Part shown: in pieces, positions 25,201-37,200 of the stretch
Position numbering within the stretch: position 1 is the stretch's first letter
How the letters are laid out: the number at the start of each line of letters is the position of its first letter
Source of the DNA: Edaphochlamys debaryana
Lineage: Eukaryota; Chlorophyta; Chlorophyceae; Chlamydomonadales
Reading direction: 5' to 3'
DNA length: 64,000 nt
Assembly (NCBI GenBank): GCA_016858145.1
Contig: JAEHOE010000042.1
Coordinates: forward strand, 62,001-126,000
Made by a program: the position numbers and the translations under genes
The notes under the pieces: model-generated
Told to the model about the DNA's origin: nothing
What the model saw: only the letters and a program-made list of their open reading frames with translations
Databases searched by the model: none

Positions 25201-28200
25201 GGGCGTGGACACGCCAGGCGGCGGAGGGGGAGGCCCTGCCACGGGCTCCGGGGCCGGGGGCGTGGACACGCCAGGCGGCGGAGGGGGAGGCCCTGCCACG
25301 GGCTCCGGGGCCGGGGGCGTGGACACGCCAGGCGGCGGAGGGGGAGGCCCTGCCACGGGCTCCGGGGCCGGGGGCGTGGATACGCCAGGCGGCGGAGGGG
25401 GAGGCCCCGCCACGGGCTCCGGGGCCGGGGGCGTGGACACGCCAGGCGGCGGAGGGGGAGGCCCCGCCACGGGCTCCGGGGCCGGGGCCGTGGACTCGCC
25501 AGGCGGCGGAGGGGGAGGCCCCGCCACGGGCTCCGGGGCCGGGGGCGTGGACACGCCCGGCGGCGGAGGGGGAGGCCCCGCCACGGGCTGCGGGGCCGGG
25601 GGCGTGGACTCGCCCGGCGGCGGAGGGGGAGGCCCCGCCACGGGCTGCGGGGCCGGGGGCGTGGACACGCCAGGCGGCGGAGGGGGAGGCCCCGCCACGG
25701 GCTGCGGGGCCGGGGGCGTGGACACGCCAGGCGGCGGAGGGGGAGGCCCCGCCACGGGCTCCGGGGCCGGGGGCGTGGACACGCCAGGCGGCGGAGGGGG
25801 AGGCCCTGCCACGGGCTCCGGGGCCGGGGGCGTGGACACGCCAGGCGGCGGAGGGGGAGGCCCTGCCACGGGCTCCGGGGCCGGGGGCGTGGACACGCCA
25901 GGCGGCGGAGGGGGAGGCCCCGCCACGGGCTCCGGGGCCGGGGGCGTGGACACGCCAGGCGGCGGAGGGGGAGGCCCCGCCACGGGCTCCGGGGCCGGGG
26001 GCGTGGACACGCCAGGCGGCGGAGGGGGAGGCCCCGCCACGGGCTCCGGGGCCGGGGGCGTGGACACGCCAGGCGGCGGAGGGGGAGGCCCCGCCACGGG
26101 CTCCGGGGCCGGGGCCGTGGACACGCCAGGCGGCGGAGGGGGAGGCCCCGCCACGGGCTGCGGGGCCGGGGGCGTGGACACGCCAGGCCGCGGAGGGGGA
26201 GGCCCTGCCACGGGCTGCGGGGCCGGGGGCGTGGACACGCCAGGCCGCGGAGGGGGAGGCCCTGCCACGGGCTCCGGGGCCGGGGGCATGGACACGCCAG
26301 GCCGCGGAGGGGGAGGCCCTGCCACGGGCTCCGGGGCCGGGGCCGTGGACACGCCAGGCGGCGGAGGGGGAGGCCCCGCCACGGGCTCCGGGGCCGGAGG
26401 CGTGGACACGCCAGGCGGCGGAGGGGGAGGCCCCGCCACGGGCTCCGGGGCCGGGGGCGTGGACACGCCAGGCGGCGGAGGGGGAGGCCCCGCCACGGGC
26501 TCCGGGGCCGGGGGCGTGGACACGCCAGGCCGCGGAGGGGGAGGCCCCGCCACGGGCTCCGGGGCCGGGGGCGTGGACACGCCAGGCCGCGGAGGGGGAG
26601 GCCCCGCCACGGGCTCCGGGGCCGGGGGCGTGGACACGCCAGGCGGCGGAGGGGGAGGCCCCCCCACGGGCTCCGGGGCCGGGGGCGTGGACACGCCAGG
26701 CGGCGGAGGGGGAGGCCCTGCCACGGGCTCCGGGGCCGGGGGCGTGGACACGCCAGGCGGCGGAGGGGGAGGCCCTGCCACGGGCTCCGGGGCCGGGGGC
26801 GTGGACACGCCAGGCGGCGGAGGGGGAGGCCCTGCCACGGGCTCCGGGGCCGGGGGCGTGGACACGCCAGGCGGCGGAGGGGGTGGCCCTGCCACGGGCT
26901 CCGGGGCCGGGGGCGTGGACACGCCAGGCGGCGGAGGGGGAGGCCCTGCCACGGGCTCCGGGGCCGGGGGCGTGGACACGCCAGGCGGCGGAGGGGGAGG
27001 CCCTGCCACGGGCTCCGGGGCCGGGGCCGTGGACACGCCAGGCGGCGGAGGGAAAGGCCCCGCCACGGGCTCCGGGGCCGGGGGCGTGGACTCGCCAGGC
27101 GGCGGAGGGGAAGGCCCCGCCACGGGCTCCGGGGCCGGGGGCGTGGACTCGCCAGGCGGCGGAGGGGGAGGCCCCGCCACGGGCTGCGGGGCCGGGGGCG
27201 TGGACTCGCCAGGCGGCGGAGGGGGAGGCCCCGCCACGGGCTCCGGGGCCGGGGGCGTGGACACGCCAGGCGGCGGAGGGGGAGGCCCCGCCACGGGCTG
27301 CGGGGCCGGGGGCGTGGACTCGCCAGGCGGCGGAGGGGGAGGCCCCGCCACGGGCTCCGGGGCCGGGGGCGTGGACTCGCCAGGCGGCGGAGGGGGAGGC
27401 CCTGCCACGGGCTCCGGGGCCGGGGGCGTGGACTCGCCAGGCGGCGGAGGGGGAGGCCCCGCCACGGGCTCCGGGGCCGGGGGCGTGGACACGCCAGGCG
27501 GCGGAGGGGGAGGCCCCGCCACGGGCTCCGGGGCCGGGGGCGTGGACACGCCAGGCGGCGGAGGGGAGGCCCCGCCACGGGCTCCGGGGCCGGGGGCGTG
27601 GACACGCCAGGCGGCGGAGGGGGAGGCCCCGCCACGGGCTCCGGGGCCGGGGGCGTGGACACGCCAGGCGGCGGAGGGGGAGGCCCCGCCACGGGCTCCG
27701 GGGCCGGGGGCGTGGACACGCCAGGCGGCGGAGGGGGAGGCCCCGCCACGGGCTCCGGGGCCGGGGGCGTGGACACGCCAGGCGGCGGAGGGGGAGGCCC
27801 CGCCACGGGCTCCGGGGCCGGGGGCGTGGACACGCCAGGCGGCGGAGGGGGAGGCCCCGCCACGGGCTCCGGGGCCGGGGGCGTGGACACGCCAGGCGGC
27901 GGAGGGGGAGGCCCCGCCACGGGCTCCGGGGCCGGGGGCGTGGACACGCCAGGCGGCGGAGGGGGAGGCCCCGCCACGGGCTCCGGGGCCGGGGGCGTGG
28001 ACACGCCAGGCGGCGGAGGGGGAGGCCCCGCCACGGGCTCCGGGGCCGGGGGCGTGGACACGCCAGGCGGCGGAGGGGGAGGCCCCGCCACGGGCTCCGG
28101 GGCCGGGGGCGTGGACACGCCAGGCGGCGGAGGGGGAGGCCCCGCCACGGGCTCCGGGGCCGGGGGCGTGGACACGCCAGGCGGCGGAGGGGGAGGCCCC

Positions 28201-31200
28201 GCCACGGGCTCCGGGGCCGGGGGCGTGGACTCGCCAGGCGGCGGAGGGGGAGGCCCCGCCACGGGCTCCGGGGCCGGGGGCGTGGACACGCCAGGCGGCG
28301 GAGGGGGAGGCCCCGCCACGGGCTGCGGGGGCCGGGGGCGTGGACTCGCCAGGCGGCGGAGGGGGAGGCCCCGCCACGGGCTCCGGGGCCGGGGGCGTGG
28401 ACTCGCCAGGCGGCGGAGGGGGAGGCCCTGCCACGGGCTCCGGGGCCGGGGGCGTGGACTCGCCAGGCGGCGGAGGGGGAGGCCCCGCCACGGGCTCCGG
28501 GGCCGGGGGCGTGGACACGCCAGGCGGCGGAGGGGGAGGCCCCGCCACGGGCTCCGGGGCCGGGGGCGTGGACACGCCAGGCGGCGGAGGGGGAGGCCCC
28601 GCCACGGGCTCCGGGGCCGGGGGCGTGGACACGCCAGGCGGCGGAGGGGGAGGCCCCGCCACGGGCTCCGGGGCCGGGGGCGTGGACACGCCAGGCGGCG
28701 GAGGGGGAGGCCCCGCCACGGGCTCCGGGGCCGGGGGCGTGGACACGCCAGGCGGCGGAGGGGGAGGCCCCGCCACGGGCTCCGGGGCCGGGGGCGTGGA
28801 CACGCCAGGCGGCGGAGGGGGAGGCCCCGCCACGGGCTCCGGGGCCGGGGGCGTGGACACGCCAGGCGGCGGAGGGGGAGGCCCCGCCACGGGCTCCGGG
28901 GCCGGGGGCGTGGACACGCCAGGCGGCGGAGGGGGAGGCCCCGCCACGGGCTCCGGGGCCGGGGGCGTGGACACGCCAGGCGGCGGAGGGGGAGGCCCCG
29001 CCACGGGCTCCGGGGCCGGGGGCGTGGACACGCCAGGCGGCGGAGGGGGAGGCCCCGCCACGGGCTCCGGGGCCGGGGGCGTGGACACGCCAGGCGGCGG
29101 AGGGGGAGGCCCCGCCACGGGCTCCGGGGCCGGGGGCGTGGACACGCCAGGCGGCGGAGGGGGAGGCCCCGCCACGGGCTCCGGGGCCGGGGGCGTGGAC
29201 ACGCCAGGCGGCGGAGGGGGAGGCCCCGCCACGGGCTCCGGGGCCGGGGGCGTGGACTCGCCAGGCGGCGGAGGGGGAGGCCCCGCCACGGGCTCCGGGG
29301 CCGGGGCCGTGGACTCGCCAGGCGGCGGAGGGGGAGGCCCTGCCACGGGCTGCGGGGCCGGGGGCGTGGACTCGCCAGGCGGCGGAGGGGGAGGCCCTGC
29401 CACGGGCTGCGGGGCCGGGGGCGTGGACTCGCCAGGCGGCGGAGGGGGAGGCCCTGCCACGGGCTGCGGGGCCGGGGGCGTGGACTCGCCAGGCGGCGGA
29501 GGGGGAGGCCCCGCCACGGGCTCCGGGGCCGGGGGCGTGGACACGCCAGGCGGCGGAGGGGGAGGCCCCGCCACGGGCTCCGGGGCCGGGGGCGTGGACA
29601 CGCCAGGCGGCGGAGGGGGAGGCCCTGCCACGGGCTCCGGGGCCGGGGGCGTGGACACGCCAGGCGGCGGAGGGGGAGGCCCCGCCACGGGCTCCGGGGC
29701 CGGAGGCGTGGACACGCCAGGCGGCGGAGGGGGAGGCCCCGCCACGGGCTCCGGGGCCGGAGGCGTGGACACGCCAGGCGGCGGAGGGGGAGGCCCCGCC
29801 ACGGGCTCCGGGGCCGGGGGCGTGGACACGCCAGGCGGCGGAGGGGGAGGCCCCGCCACGGGCTCCGGGGCCGGGGGCGTGGACACGCCAGGCGGCGGAG
29901 GGGGAGGCCCCGCCACGGGCTCCGGGGCCGGGGGCGTGGACACGCCAGGCGGCGGAGGGGGAGGCCCCGCCACGGGCTCCGGGGCCGGGGGCGTGGACAC
30001 GCCAGGCGGCGGAGGGGGAGGCCCCGCCACGGGCTCCGGGGCCGGGGCCGTGGACTCGCCAGGCGGGCGGAGGGGGAGGCCCTGCCACGGGCTGCGGGGC
30101 CGGGGGCGTGGACCTCGCCAGGCGGCGGAGGGGGAGGCCCTGCCACGGGCTGCGGGGCCGGGGGCGTGGACTCGCCAGGCGGCGGAGGGGGAGGCCCTGC
30201 CACGGGCTGCGGGGCCGGGGGGCGTGGACTCGCCAGGCGGCGGAGGGGGAGGCCCCGCCACGGGCTCCGGGGCCGGGGGGCGTGGACACGCCAGGCGGCG
30301 GAGGGGGGAGGCCCCGCCACGGGCTCCGGGGCCGGGGGCGTGGACACGCCAGGCGGCGGAGGGGGAGGCCCCGCCACGGGCTCCGGGGCCGGGGGCGTGG
30401 ACACGCCAGGCGGCGGAGGGGGAGGCCCCGCCACGGGCTCCGGGGCCGGGGCCGTGGACTCGCCAGGCGGCGGAGGGGGAGGCCCTGCCACGGGCTGCGG
30501 GGCCGGGGGCGTGGACTCGCCAGGCGGCGGAGGGGGAGGCCCTGCCCACGGGCTGCGGGGCCGGGGGCGTGGACTCGCCCAGGCGGCGGAGGGGGAGGCC
30601 CCGCCACGGGCTCCGGGGCCGGGGGCGTGGACACGCCAGGCGGCGGAGGGGGAGGCCCCGCCACGGGCTCCGGGGCCGGGGGCGTGGACACGCCAGGCGG
30701 CGGAGGGGGAGGCCCTGCACGGGCTCCGGGGCCGGGGGCGGTGGACACGCCAGGCGGCGGAGGGGGAGGCCCGCCACGGGCTCCGGGGCCGAGGGCGTGG
30801 ACACGCCAGGCGGCGGAGGGGGGAGGCCCCGCCACGGGCTCCGGGGCCAGGAGCGTGGACACGCCAGGCGGCGGAGGGGGAGGCCCCGCCACGGGCTCCG
30901 GGGCCGGGGGCGTGGACACGCCAGGAGCGGCGGAGGGGGAGGCCCCGCCACGGGCTCCGGGGCCGGGGGGCGTGGACACGCCAGGCGGCGGATGGGGGAG
31001 GCCCCGCCACGGGCTCCGGGGCCGGGGGCGTGGACACGCCAGGCGGCGGAGGGGGAGGCCCCGCCACGGGCTCCGGGGCCGGGGGGCGGGGACACGCCAG
31101 GCGGGCGGGAGGGGGGAGGCCCCGCAACGGGCTCCGGGGCCGGGGTCGTGGACACGCCAGGGCGGCGGAGGGGGAGGGCCCGGCCACGGGCCTCCGTGGC

Positions 31201-34200
31201 CCGGGGGCGTGGACACGCCAGTCCGGGGGGTGGGGGGGGGGGCGGAGGGGGGAGGCCCCGCCAAGGGCTCCGGGGCCGGGGGGGCGTGGACACGCCAGGC
31301 GGGGCGGGAGGGGGAGGGCCCCGCCACGGGGCTTCGGGGCCTGGGGCGCGTGGAACACGCCAGCGGCGGACGGGGGGAGGGCCCCGGCCACGGGCTCCGG
31401 GGCCGGGGGCGGTGGACACGCCAGGCGGGGGAGGGGGAGGCCCCGCCCACGGGCTCCGGGGCCGGGGGCGTGGACACGCCAGGCGGCGGAGGGGGAGGCC
31501 CGCCACGGGCTCCGGGGCCGGGGGGCGTGGACACGCCAGGCGGCGGAGGGGGAGGCCCCGCCACGGGCTCCGGGGCCGGGGGCGTGGACACGCCAGGCGG
31601 CGGAGGGGGAGGCCCCGCCACGGCTTCCGGGGCCGGGGGCGTGGACACGCCAGGCGCGGAGGGGGAGGCCCCGCCACGGGCTCCGGGGCCGGGGGCGTGG
31701 ACACGCCAGCGGCGGAGGGGGAGGCCCCGCCACGGGCTCCGGGGCCGGGGGCGTGGACACGCCAGGCGGCGGAGGGGGAGGCCCCGCCACGGGCTCCGGG
31801 GCCGGGGGCGTGGACACGCCAGGCGGCGAGGGGGAGGCCCCCGCCACGGGCTCCGGGGCCGGGGGCGTGGACACGCCAGGCGGCGGAGGGGGAGGCCCCC
31901 GCCACGGGCTCCGGGGCCGGGGGCGTGGACAACGCCAGGCGGCGGAGGGGGAGGCCCCGCCACGGGCTCCCGGGGCCGGGGCGTGGACACGCCAGGCGGC
32001 GGAGGGGGAGGCCCCGCCACGGGCTCCGGGGCCGGGGGCGTGGACACGCCAGGCGGCGGAGGGGGAGGCCCCGCCACGGGCTCCGGGGCCGGGGGCGTGG
32101 ACACGCCAGGCGGGCGGAGGGGGAGGCCCCGCCACGGGCTCCGGGGCCGGGGCCGTGGACACGCCAGGCGGCGGAGGGGGGAGGCCCCGCCACGGGCTCC
32201 GGGGGCCGGGGGCGTGGACACGCCAGGCGGCGGAGGGGGAGGCCCCGCCACGGGCTCCGGGGCCGGGGGGGCGTGGACACGCCAGGCGGCGGAGGGGGAG
32301 GCCCTGCCACGGGCTCCGGGCCGGGGGCGTGGACACGCCAGGCGGCGGAGGGGGAGGCCCCGCCACGGGCTCCGGGGCCGGGGCCGTGGACACGCCAGGC
32401 GCGGAGGGGGAGGCCCCGCCACGGGCTCCGGGCCGGAGGGCGTGGACACGCCAGGCGGCGGAGGGGGGAGGCCCGCCACGGGCTCCGGGGCCGGGGGCGT
32501 GGACACGCCAGGCGGCGGAGGGGGAGGCCCCGCCACGGGCTCCGGGGCCGGGGGCGTGGACACGCCAGGCGGCGGAGGGGGAGGCCCCGCCACGGGCTCC
32601 GGGGCCGGGGGCGTGGACCACGCCAGGCCGCGGAGGGGGAGGCCCCGCCACGGGCTCCGGGGCCGGGGCGTGGACACGCCAGGCGGCGGAGGGGGGAGGC
32701 CCCGCCACGGGCTGCGGGGCCGGGGGCGTGGACACGCCAGGCGGCGGAGGGGGAGGCCCCGCCACGGGCTGCGGGGGCCGGGGGCGTGGACACGCCAGGC
32801 GGCGGAGGGGGAGGCCCCGCCACGGGCTCCGGGGCCGGGGGCGTGGACACCCAGGCGGCGGAGGTGGGAGGCCCTGCCACGGGCTCCGGGGCCGGGGGCG
32901 TGGACACGCCAGGCGGCGGAGGAGGGAGGCCCTGCCACGGGCTCCGGGGCCGGGGGCGGTGGACACGCCAGGCGGCGGAGGGGGAGGCCCTGCCACGGGC
33001 TCCGGGGCCGGGGGCGTGGACACGCCAGGCGGCGGAGGGGGAGGCCCTGCCACGGGCTCGGGGCCGGGGGCGTGGACACGCCAGGCGGCGGAGGGGGGAG
33101 GCCCTGCCACGGGCTCCGGGGCCGGGGGCGTGGACCACGCCAGGCGGCGGAGGGGGAGGCCCTGCCACGGGCTGCCGGGGCCGGGGGCGTGGGACTACGC
33201 CAGGCGGCGGAGGGGGGAGGCCCCGCCACGGGCTGCCGGGGCCGGGGGCGTGGACACGCCAGGCGGCGGAGGGGGAGGCCCCGCCACGGGCTCCGGGGCC
33301 GGGGCGTGGACACGCCAGGCGGCGGAGGGGGAGGCCCCGCCACGGGCTCCGGGGCCGGAGGCGTGGGACACGCCAGGCGGCGGGAGGGGGAGGCCCTGCC
33401 ACGGGCTCCGGGGCCGGAGGCGTGGACACGCCAGGCGGCGGAGGGGGAGGCCCTGCCACGGGCTCCGGGGCCGGGGGCGTGGACACGCCAGGCGGCGGAG
33501 GGGGAGGCCCCTGCCACGGGCTCCGGGGCCGGCGGGGCGTGGACACGCCAGGCGGGCGGAGGGGGAGGCCCCGCCACGGGCTCCGGGGCCGGGGGCGTGG
33601 ACACGCAGGCGGCGGAGGGGGAGGCCCCGCCACGGGCCTCCGGGGCCGGGGGCGTGGACACGCCAGGCGGCGGAGGGGGAGGCCCCGCCACGGGCTCCGG
33701 GGCCGGGGGCGTGGACACGCCAGGCGGCGGAGGGGGAGGCCCCGCCACGGGCTCCGGGGCCGGGGGCGTGGACACGCCAGGCGGCGGAGGGGGAGGCCCC
33801 GCCACGGGCTCCGGGGCCGGGGGCGTGGACACGCCAGGCGGCGGAGGGGGGAGGCCCCGCCACGGCTCCGGGGCCGGGGGGCGTGGACACGCCAGGCGGC
33901 GGAGGGGGAGGCCCCGCCACGGGCTCCGGGGCCGGGGCGTGGACACGCCAGGCGGCGGAGGGGGAGGCCCCGCCACGGGCTCCGGGGCCGGGGGCGTGGA
34001 CACGCCAGGCGGCGGAGGGGGAGGCCCCGCCACGGGCTCCGGGGCCGGGGGCGTGGACACGCCAGGCGGCGGAGGGGGAGGCCCCGCCACGGGCTTCCGG
34101 GGCCGGGGGCGTGGACACGCCAGGCGGCGGAGGGGGAGGCCCCGCCACGGGCTCCGGGTCGGGGGCGTGGACACGCACCAGGCGGCGGAGGGGGAGGCCC

Positions 34201-37200
34201 CCCCACGGGCTTCCGGGGCCGGGGCCCGTGGACAACGACCAGGCGGCGGAGGGGGAGGCCCCGCCACGGGCTCCGGGGCCGTGGGCGTGGACACGCCAGG
34301 CGGCGGAGGGGGAGGCCCCCGCCACGGGCCCCGGGGCCGGGGGCCGTGGACACGCCAGGCGGGCGGAGGGGGAGGCCCTGCCACGGGCCTCCGGGCCGGG
34401 GGCGTGGACACGCCAGGCGGCGGAGGTGGGAGGCCCCGCCACGGGCTCCGGGGGCCGGGGCGGTGGACACGCCAGGCGGCGGAGGGGGAGGCACGCTCGC
34501 CACGGGCATCCGGGGCCGGGGGCGTGTACACGCCAGGCGGCGGAGGGGGGAGGCCCCGCCACGGGCTCCGGGGGCCGGGGGCGTGGACACGCCAGGCGGG
34601 GGGCGGAGGGGGAGGCCCCGCCACGGGCTCCGGGGCCGGGGGCGTGGACACGCCAGGCGGCGGAGGGGGAGGCCCCGCCACGGGCTCCGGGGCCGGGGCG
34701 TGGACACGCCAGGCGGCGGAGGGGGGAGCCCCGCCACGGGCTCCGGGGCGGGGGCGTGGACCACGCCAGGCGGCGGAGGGGGAGGCCCCGCCACGGGCTC
34801 CGGGGCCGGGGGGCGTGGACACGCCAGGCGGCGGAGGGGGAGGCCCCGCCACGGGCTCCGGGGCCGGGGGCGTGGACACGCCAGGCGGCGGAGGGGGAGG
34901 CCCCGCCACGGGCTCCGGGGCCGGGGGCGTGGACACGCCAGGCGGCGGAGGGGGAGGCCCCGCCACGGGCTCCGGGGCCGGGGGCGTGGACACGCCAGGC
35001 GGCGGAGGGGGAGGCCCCGCCACGGGCTGCGGGGCCGGGGGGCGTGGACACGCCAGGCGGCGGAGGGGGAGGCCCCGCCACGGGCTCCGGGGGCCGGGGG
35101 CGTGGACACGCCAGGCGGCGGAGGGGGAGGCCCGCCACGGGCTCCGGGGCCGGGGGGCGTGGACACGCCAGGCGCGGCGGAGGGGGGAGGCCCCGGCCAC
35201 GGGCTCCGGGGCCGGGGGCGTGGACACGCCAGGCGGCGGAGAGGGGAGGCCCCGCCACGGGCTCCGGGCCGGGGGCGTGGACACGCCAGGCGGCGGAGGG
35301 GGAGGCCCCGGCCACGGGCTCCGGGGCCGGGGGCGTGGACAACGCCAGGCGGCGGAGGGGGAGGCCCCGCCACGGGCTCCGGGGCCGGGGGCGTGGACAC
35401 GCCAGGCGGGCGGAGGGGGGAGGCCCCTGCCACGGGCTCCGGGGCCGGGGGCGTGGACACGCCAGGCGGGGCGGAGGGGAGGCCCCGCCACGGGCTTCCG
35501 GGGCCGGGGGCGTGGACACGCCAGGCGGCTGAGGGGGAGGGCCCCGCCACGGGCTCCGGGCCGGGGGCGTGGACACGCCAGGCGGCGGAGGGGGAGGCCC
35601 CGCCACGGGCTCCGGGGCCGGGGGCGTGGACACGCCAGGCGGCGGAGGGGGAGGCCCCTGCCACGGGCTCCGGGGCCGGGGGCGTGGACACGCCAGGCGG
35701 CGGAGGGGGAGGCCCCGCCACGGGCTCCGGGGCCGGGGGCGTGGACACGCCAGGCGGCGGAGGGGGAGGCCCGCCACGGGCTCCGGGGCCCGGGGGCGTG
35801 GACACGCCAGGCGGCGGAGGGGGAGGCCCCGCCACGGGCTCCGGGGCCGGGGGCGTGGACACGCCAGGCGGCGGAGGGGGAGGCCCCGCCACGGGCTCCG
35901 GGGCCGGGGGCGTGGACACGCCAAGGCGGCGGAGGGGGAGGCCCCGCCACGGGCTCCGGGGCCGGGGGCGTGGACACGCCAGGCGGCGGAGGGGGAGGCC
36001 CCGCCACGGGCTCCGGGGCCGGGGGCGTGGACACGACATGGCGGGCGGAGGGGGAGGCCCCGCCACGGGCTCCGGGGCCGGGGGCGTGGACCTCGCCAGG
36101 CGGGCGGAGGGGGAGGGCCCCGCCACGGGCTCCGGGGCCGGGGGCGTGGACACGCCAGGCGGCGGAGGGGGGAGGCCCCGCACGGGCTCGGGGCCGGGGG
36201 CGTGGACACCTCCAGGCGGCGGGAGGGGGGAGGCCCCGCCACGGGCTCCGGGGCCGGTGGGCGTGGACACGCCAGGCGCGGAGGGGGAGGCCCCGCCACG
36301 GGCTCCGGGGCCGGGGGCGTGGACACGCCAGGCGGCGGAGGGGGAGGCCCCGCCACGGGCTCCGGGCCGGAGGCGTGGACACACGCCAGGCGGGCGAGGG
36401 GGAGGCCCCGCCACGGGCTCCGGGGCCGGGGCGTGCGACCACGCAGGCGGCGGAGGGGGAGGCCCGCCACGGGCTCCGGGGCCGGGGGCGTGGACACGCC
36501 AGGCGGCGGAGGGGGAGGCCCCGCCACGGGCTCCGGTGGCCGGGGGGCGTGGACACGCCAGGGCGGCGGAGGGGGAAGGCCCCGCCACGGGCTCCGGGGC
36601 CGGGGGGCGTGGACACGACAGGCGGCGGAGGGGGAGGCCCCGCCACGGGCTCCGGGGCCGGGGGGCGTGGACACGACAGGCGGCGGAGGGGGGAGGCCCC
36701 GCCACGGGCTCCGGGGCCGGGGGCGTGGACCGCCAGGCGGCGGAGGGGAGGCCCTGCACACGGGCTCCGGGGCCGGGGGCGTGGACACGCCAGGGCGGCG
36801 GAGGGGGAGGCCCCGCCACGGGCTCCGGGGCCGGTGGGCGTGGACACGCCAGCGGGCGGAGGGGGAGGCCCCGCCACGGGCTCCGGGGCCGGGGGCGTGG
36901 ACACGCCAGGCGGCGGAGGGGGGAGGCCCCGCCACGGGCTCCGGGCCGGGGGCGGTGGACACGCCGCGGCGGGAGGGGGAGGCCCCGCCACGGGCTCCGG
37001 GGCCGGGGGCGTGGGACACGCCAGGCGGCGGAGGGGGAGGCCCCGCCACGGGCTCCGGGGCCGGGGGCGTGGACACGCCAGGCGGCGGAGGGGGAGGCCC
37101 CGCCACGGGCTCCGGGGCCGGGGGCGGGACACGCCAGGCGGCGGAGGGGGAGGCCCCGCCACGGGGCTCCGGGGCCGGGGGCGTGGACACGCCAGGCGGC